A DNA stretch of 64,000 bases from Candidatus Freyrarchaeum guaymasense. GTDB lineage: Archaea > Asgardarchaeota > Jordarchaeia > Jordarchaeales > Freyrarchaeaceae. Shown here one piece after another: positions 60,342 to 64,000 of this stretch. Location: positions 59,710-123,709 of the forward strand of contig JAUQZD010000049.1 in NCBI GenBank assembly GCA_030587405.1, in the 5' to 3' direction. The position numbers and the translations under genes are program-made. The stretch's first letter is position 1; each line of letters opens with the position of its first letter. The notes below the pieces were generated by a model that did no database searches, was not told the origin of the DNA, and worked only from the letters and a program-made list of their open reading frames with translations.

Positions 60342-61699
60342 AGGCGGCCCACAAGCTTTTCAAGCTGCTCAAGAGGTATGCCCCGTATGGGAAGGCCTTT
60401 CCCTCTCAGCCTTCTTTTCCCTAGGGCTTTCACCATCTTCTTCGCCGTAAAGTACTGGTCTATGAGCTCCTTAACCTCCTTAGGCGTCGTACCAGAGCCC
60501 CTAGCGATCCTGTTAACTCTCGACCTATTAAGGATCTTAGGGTCTTCGAGTTCCTCCTCCGTCATGGACTGCATTATGACCTTCCACCTGTCCAGCTTAG
60601 TCTCAGCCATATCCTTAAGCTCTTTGGGGATGCTGGAAATCCCCATGAGCTCGAAAATTTTCCCTATGGGACCCATTTTCCTAGCTTGCTCCATCCACTT
60701 ATAGAAGTCCTTTAATGTAAAACGGCCTGTTAGGAGGACGACGGCATCCTCCTTTTCAGGTCGTATCTCCGCCTCCCTTACCTTTTCGAGGAGGGCTTGA
60801 AGGTCGCCCATCCCTAGGAGCCGGCTGACAAACCTGACCGGATCGAAGGCCTCTATATCATCTATTTTCTCCCCTGTGCCTATGAACTTGACCGGAGCTC
60901 CCGTTGCGGCTACCGCGGAAAGGGCGCCTCCACCTCTAGCTGAGCCGTCAAGCTTTGTTACAATTATGGATCCTATGTCTGTGGCTTCCTTGAAGGCTTT
61001 AGCCTGGGACATCGCCTGCTGCCCTAATGTCCCATCCACGACAAGCATTATCTCGGTTGGCTTTATAGCCCTAGCTATCTCCTTCATTTCAGCCATTAGC
61101 TCGCTTTCCTCCTTGTGTCTGCCTGCTGTGTCAACGATTATGACCTCGTACCCCTTCTCCTGAAAGTGCTTGATCCCCCTCTTAGCGACTGCCACGCTGT
61201 TCTTAGCGCCTAGCTCACCGTAGAATGGTATGCCAGCCATCTCGGCCAGCTGCTTGAGCTGCTCGTATGCTCCAAGCCGGAACGTGTCGGCGCATACAAG
61301 GGCGGTTTTGAACCCTCTCTTGAACAGATACCTTGCAAGCTTCGCCGCCGTAGTTGTTTTACCTGAACCCTGAATCCCGACGAGCATTATAACGTTCGGC
61401 TGGCTAGGCTTGATCTTCAAGCCACGCGCCCTGCTGCCGATTATGTTAGCAAGCTCCTCATACACGATCTTAACTATGTGCTCCCTCCTGCTTACCCCTG
61501 GAGGGAGCTTCTCCTCGAGGGCTCTCTTCTCTATCCTCTCAGACAATTTAAGGACTAGTTCAACGTTGACGTCGGAGGAAAGGAGGGCGCGCTGTATCTC
61601 CTTTACAAGCTCTTTTACAGCCGCCCGGTCAGCAACCGTTGACCGGAGAAGCTTATTTATAGCGCTCCTTAAGCCTTCACCAAGAGCTTCCAGAACCAT
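60338..61699 (-). CDS. srp54: Signal recognition particle 54 kDa protein
   Basis: 453 residues: N domain about 1-85, G domain with GIQGSGKTTTAAKLA near 105, VDTAGRHKEE near 185 and TKLDGSARGGGAL near 245, then an M domain from about 300 with the methionine-rich (MGPIGKIFELMG) helices. It targets nascent membrane and secreted proteins by binding SRP RNA and signal peptides. It is the first gene of an operon with trmY and pus10. The SRP RNA itself is not recognised in this window. Confidence 0.97.
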   Translation of the reverse strand: MVLEALGEGLRSAINKLLRSTVADRAAVKELVKEIQRALLSSDVNVELVLKLSERIEKRALEEKLPPGVSRREHIVKIVYEELANIIGSRARGLKIKPSQPNVIMLVGIQGSGKTTTAAKLARYLFKRGFKTALVCADTFRLGAYEQLKQLAEMAGIPFYGELGAKNSVAVAKRGIKHFQEKGYEVIIVDTAGRHKEESELMAEMKEIARAIKPTEIMLVVDGTLGQQAMSQAKAFKEATDIGSIIVTKLDGSARGGGALSAVAATGAPVKFIGTGEKIDDIEAFDPVRFVSRLLGMGDLQALLEKVREAEIRPEKEDAVVLLTGRFTLKDFYKWMEQARKMGPIGKIFELMGISSIPKELKDMAETKLDRWKVIMQSMTEEELEDPKILNRSRVNRIARGSGTTPKEVKELIDQYFTAKKMVKALGKRRLRGKGLPIRGIPLEQLEKLVGRL

Positions 61700-62286
61700 T
61701 ACAGAACACCTTAAAAACTTAGAAGAGGACTGTGACCGTTTAATGAGAGAAAATTGAAACCTATTAACCTTTTGCTTTCAAAATTTACCTTTTAGGTCCT
61801 TCATTTCCCTGTGTTCTCCTTGTCACATAGTGGTCCTTCTTCCTCCATGCCCCTCTCCACCGCCATGTAAATGGAGCACCCTAGAGCAGCCACACGTAAA
61901 CCCTCCAACTATCCGACCACGTTTCCCCTTTTCCAGTTAAAACTATTAATCCATTGTTAATAGCTACGCATGCAATCTATTAGGGACCACATTAACCCTT
62001 GCATTTAACACTTGCCAGTTAACATTAAAATTAACGCTTTCTCTGAACAGATGTTTACGCAGCTTCAAAAATTTAACATCGAATCTGATTCCTGCTCTTG
62101 CTGGCACATGCCCCATAGCTTCTTCCACCCGACTCCACACTACAATAAATGCCCCCTAAGCACTTAGAGCTACGGATAGGCCGGTTAAGTTGCGTAATTT
62201 CACTATCATTCCACTTCTCCGAAGAATGACCAGAGAAGGGAAAGGTTCCGTTCCAACTGGATAAAGTGAAGAAGGAAAAAATTGGG
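61700..62286. other. Intergenic stretch without recognisable gene
   Basis: About 590 bp, upstream of srp54 on one side and downstream of a small gene on the other. I see no coding frame, tRNA or repeat. It must contain the srp54 promoter. Long runs of C-rich and T-rich words occur but no clear structure. Confidence 0.5.
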
Positions 62287-62682
62287 TTAGTAACTGGCTT
62301 GATCTACTCTCCAAACTCCATCCTCATCCAGTTTAACTGTTATGGGAACAGGCATCCCTCTGTCGCTTCCATCAGGGTTCTTACGCTTAAAAAAGAATTT
62401 TCTAGTATTAGGAAATGACGACTTACCCTCCTTATAATACTCGTAGTATACACCATAGTCTTCAACATAGTGGCGTCCAGTCTTCCACCAGAAATACGGA
62501 CTGCTACCCGACCTGCCTGCTACTTCCTGAAGCCACAAGCATAACGTGCTAACCCACCCTTCATAATCTCCTTTCTGTAGAAGCTCGTAGTGACGTATCG
62601 CTACCTCCTTTGCCTCGTCAGAAACGTTAGAGGACGTTCCTGCCGGCTTTCTCACAAACCATTTCTTCCACATCTTCCCCAC
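62287..62682 (-). CDS. Small uncharacterised protein, NTF2-like
   Basis: 131 residues. A first helix DEAKEVAIRHYELLQKGDYEGW (broken by turns) followed by strands ending in PVPITVKLDEDGVWRVDQASY looks like the cone-shaped SnoaL/NTF2 fold, a frequent domain of unknown small proteins. Aromatic residues in YVEDYGVYYEYYKEG are notable. The start is GTG 62682 behind GGAGG. No neighbours share a transcript; function unknown. Confidence 0.6.
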   Translation of the reverse strand: MGKMWKKWFVRKPAGTSSNVSDEAKEVAIRHYELLQKGDYEGWVSTLCLWLQEVAGRSGSSPYFWWKTGRHYVEDYGVYYEYYKEGKSSFPNTRKFFFKRKNPDGSDRGMPVPITVKLDEDGVWRVDQASY

Positions 62683-62729
62683 TCATCCTCCTAGCTTCTG
62701 CAACACACCTCCAACGAAGACGGCTTCCG

Positions 62730-62775
62730 TATTCAATAAAATATTCAATAAAAAATTCCATATTCAATAAAAAAT
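62730..62775. repeat. AT-rich tandem repeat, three copies of TATTCAATAAAA-like unit
   Basis: The unit (T)ATTCAATAAAA is repeated three times with short spacers in front of the NTF2-like gene (transcribed leftward). It may be a promoter element or slippage product. Confidence 0.6.
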
Positions 62776-63190
62776 AATTCAAGATAAAGATATTAAGAAG
62801 AATTGAAAATAAATTTTCTAGAAAAAATATTCGTTGTTATCAGCAATTATTTGAGGTATTTAGGCTCCCTTCCCCTTCTTCCATAGAGGATCCTTAATTA
62901 ATTTAAACTCTACTGGTACTTATAGACGGTAAATAACTTTAAGCTAGAGGCAATTAACTTTTTAGCAACCTAGAAATATAATGAACTGATTTAGAAGAGG
63001 GAAGGCAAATCTTTCGTGTATGAGGGTCAGGATAAGAAGTGGTTTAATGCAGCCAGACTTCTTTTTCAAAAGCTACCTTTATCCACGTGGCAGCGGAGGG
63101 TTGTAGGCAGAATGGGGCACGTGAAGAGTTCATTTTACGAAGTTCATTTTACAACATAGTCTGTAAATGAAGAGAGGAAAAACATTATGT
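62776..63190. other. AT-rich intergenic stretch
   Basis: No gene or RNA is recognised in these 400 bp. It is unusually AT-rich up to about 62960 and then returns to average base content just before the RNA candidate. Confidence 0.45.
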
Positions 63191-63205
63191 AACGGAGCGG
63201 GTTTT

Positions 63206-63411
63206 GGGGTAGATGGGCTTTTGTGGATGTCTACTCCTTTCCACGCATCGGCTTGGGTGGTCTCGTGGGCTATCGGGGGAGCCTAGGAGCTCCTCATCTG
63301 AGGGTTCCGCCCTCTAGGCCGCTAGGCGGCTGAGCATCCGGGGCAGCCTCCACCTGTTCACTCACCAACACCCACAAATACCCACCAAATACCTAACTGC
63401 TTCGCAAGGCA
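63206..63411. ncRNA. Structured RNA candidate, copy B
   Basis: No ORF fits. Hairpins are seen at 63206-63237 (GGGGTAGA with TCTACTCC), near 63275 (GGAGC/GCTCC), near 63299 (GAGGG-TTCCG-CCCTC) and near 63320 (GCCGC-TAG-GCGGC). A CATCCG...CTCCACC segment and a 45 bp tail at 63367-63411 are shared with copy A at 33901-33944, about 39 of 45 positions identical. The tail ends in AACTGCTTCGCAAGGCA. It lies just upstream of tRNA-Thr, whose TATA box follows the tail. RNA class and strand are unknown. Confidence 0.55.
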
Positions 63412-63456
63412 GATAGAAAAGGTTTATATTTTGAACTTTTAATATGGGAGAGCGGA

Positions 63457-63552
63457 GCCCCGGTAGCTCAGTGGTAGAGCGGCGGCCTCGTAAGTGTTCG
63501 GGTGAGCCGCAGGTCGCGGGTTCGAAGCAAGTCGGAATACCCGCCCGGGGCT
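63457..63552 (+). tRNA. tRNA-Thr (anticodon CGT) with two introns
   Basis: The acceptor GCCCCGG pairs with CCGGGGC at 63545-63551, with T73; CCA is not directly encoded. D-arm GCTC-AGTGGTA-GAGC. The anticodon arm is GCGGC-CTCGTAA-GCCGC once 63493-63504 (12 nt, canonical 37/38) is removed, giving anticodon CGT. The T-arm is GCGGG-TTCGAAA-CCCGC once 63527-63538 (12 nt, between 59 and 60) is removed. A TATA box (TTTATATT) stands about 33 bp upstream. Confidence 0.9.
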
Positions 63553-63836
63553 TCCACCTGTTCTTTTCCTGTTGGGGTGGGTGGCAACTTTAGGGGGATC
63601 TAGGAGGCATCTGGCGACGTGTGGTTAGATGGAGTTTTCTTGTGTTTGCCTGAGTTGGATGGGAATTGATCTTCATTGGACTTATGGTGGGCGTAATTCC
63701 TTTTCGTAGGAATCCCTTATTGGTTGACTGATGGTGGTGTTGAGGAGTTGAGTTAATTTATTGAGCATTCCTCTTTTGTAGATGGTTGTGGTGCATGTTT
63801 GTTTTTAGATTGAGCCTTTAAGCGGAGGGGTTGCTT

Positions 63837-64000
63837 GTGAAGGTTGGGGATTTAGGCGAGAAGGAGCTGGTGAAGAGGATTTTGAGCATACTAGCGGAGT
63901 GTGAAGGCGTGGCTTTGCCGTTTGGAGACGATGCTGCGGCTGTTCACTTGGAAAAGGGGATACTTGTGTTTAACTGTGACATGTTGGTTGCAAGGACGGA
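63837..64000 (+). CDS. thiL: Thiamine-monophosphate kinase-like (ThiL/AIR synthase family), 5' part cut by window edge
   Basis: 54 residues are visible. KVGDLGEKELVKRILSIL at the N-terminus, FGDDAAAVHL near residue 30 and ILVFNCDMLV near 45 match ThiL, whose Asp-rich GDDA motif binds metal and ATP. ThiL phosphorylates thiamine monophosphate. GTG 63837 is six bases behind GGAGGGG. ThiL and related AIR-synthase-like enzymes cannot be separated with so little sequence. Confidence 0.75.
   Translation, partial: MKVGDLGEKELVKRILSILAECEGVALPFGDDAAAVHLEKGILVFNCDMLVART

Overview
The window is archaeal. It carries SRP54, Sec61 beta, an OB-fold RPA-like protein, ZPR1, NucS/EndoMS, an ATP-dependent DNA ligase, Pus10 with TrmY, AMP phosphorylase, TATA-box promoters and tRNAs rich in introns. 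A formylmethanofuran dehydrogenase locus (FwdB, FwdD, ferredoxins), a methanogen-type homocysteine-synthesis pair, an aldehyde:ferredoxin oxidoreductase-like enzyme and an oxygen-independent archaeal mevalonate operon point to an anaerobe, probably a thermophilic member of the Thermoproteota/TACK group (Bathyarchaeia- or Korarchaeia-like). No rRNA is present, so the lineage is an inference. Many genes start with GTG or TTG behind a clear Shine-Dalgarno sequence (often AGGTGA or GGAGG); where this decides a start I trimmed the longest reading frame.

0-13.4 kb: 3' part of nadM, SAM hydrolase, a MutS2-like ATPase, a phosphodiesterase, a divergent Fwd/ferredoxin locus, a LarA-like protein, then an operon of a degenerate M24 peptidase homologue, a DUF89 phosphatase and triosephosphate isomerase, and a ribbon-helix-helix regulator. 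13.5-19.8 kb: argS lies between two tRNA-Arg genes; then an HDAC-like deacylase, an AOR operon (ferredoxin, AOR, LpdD-like chaperone) and tRNA-Ala. 19.8-28.2 kb: a seven-gene minus-strand operon encodes HMG-CoA synthase, thiolase, DUF35, UbiD-type decarboxylase, both phosphomevalonate dehydratase subunits and HMG-CoA reductase, with a prenyl diphosphate synthase divergently placed. This covers most of the route from acetyl-CoA to the isoprenoid chain of archaeal lipids; mevalonate kinase, isopentenyl phosphate kinase and IPP isomerase are not in the window.

28.2-46.1 kb: the least familiar part. It holds a 1310-residue TrmB-type HTH plus coiled-coil protein, two paralogous longin-like proteins, a roadblock/LC7 protein, further coiled-coil proteins with winged-helix or SHOCT-like ends, a membrane protein with a RING-like zinc finger, and several uncharacterised proteins. 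The homocysteine pair (DUF39-CBS plus NIL-ferredoxin) and a structured RNA candidate lie within it. 46.2-62 kb: mostly information-processing and central metabolism genes (DNA ligase, AMP phosphorylase, Lrp, KaiC-like ATPase, NucS, two-subunit fumarase, RPA, ZPR1, Sec61 beta, three tRNAs, Pus10, TrmY, SRP54). 62-64 kb is gene-poor: one small protein, a second copy of the structured RNA candidate, tRNA-Thr and the 5' end of a thiL-like gene.

The most striking feature is the tRNA set. I could reconstruct seven tRNAs, each fitting the cloverleaf only after removing two to four short introns (about 20 in all), most in non-canonical places such as the T-arm. Six of the seven share an intron at position 59/60. 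The leading candidates for undescribed biology are this intron density, the giant coiled-coil/longin loci and the two-copy RNA element.
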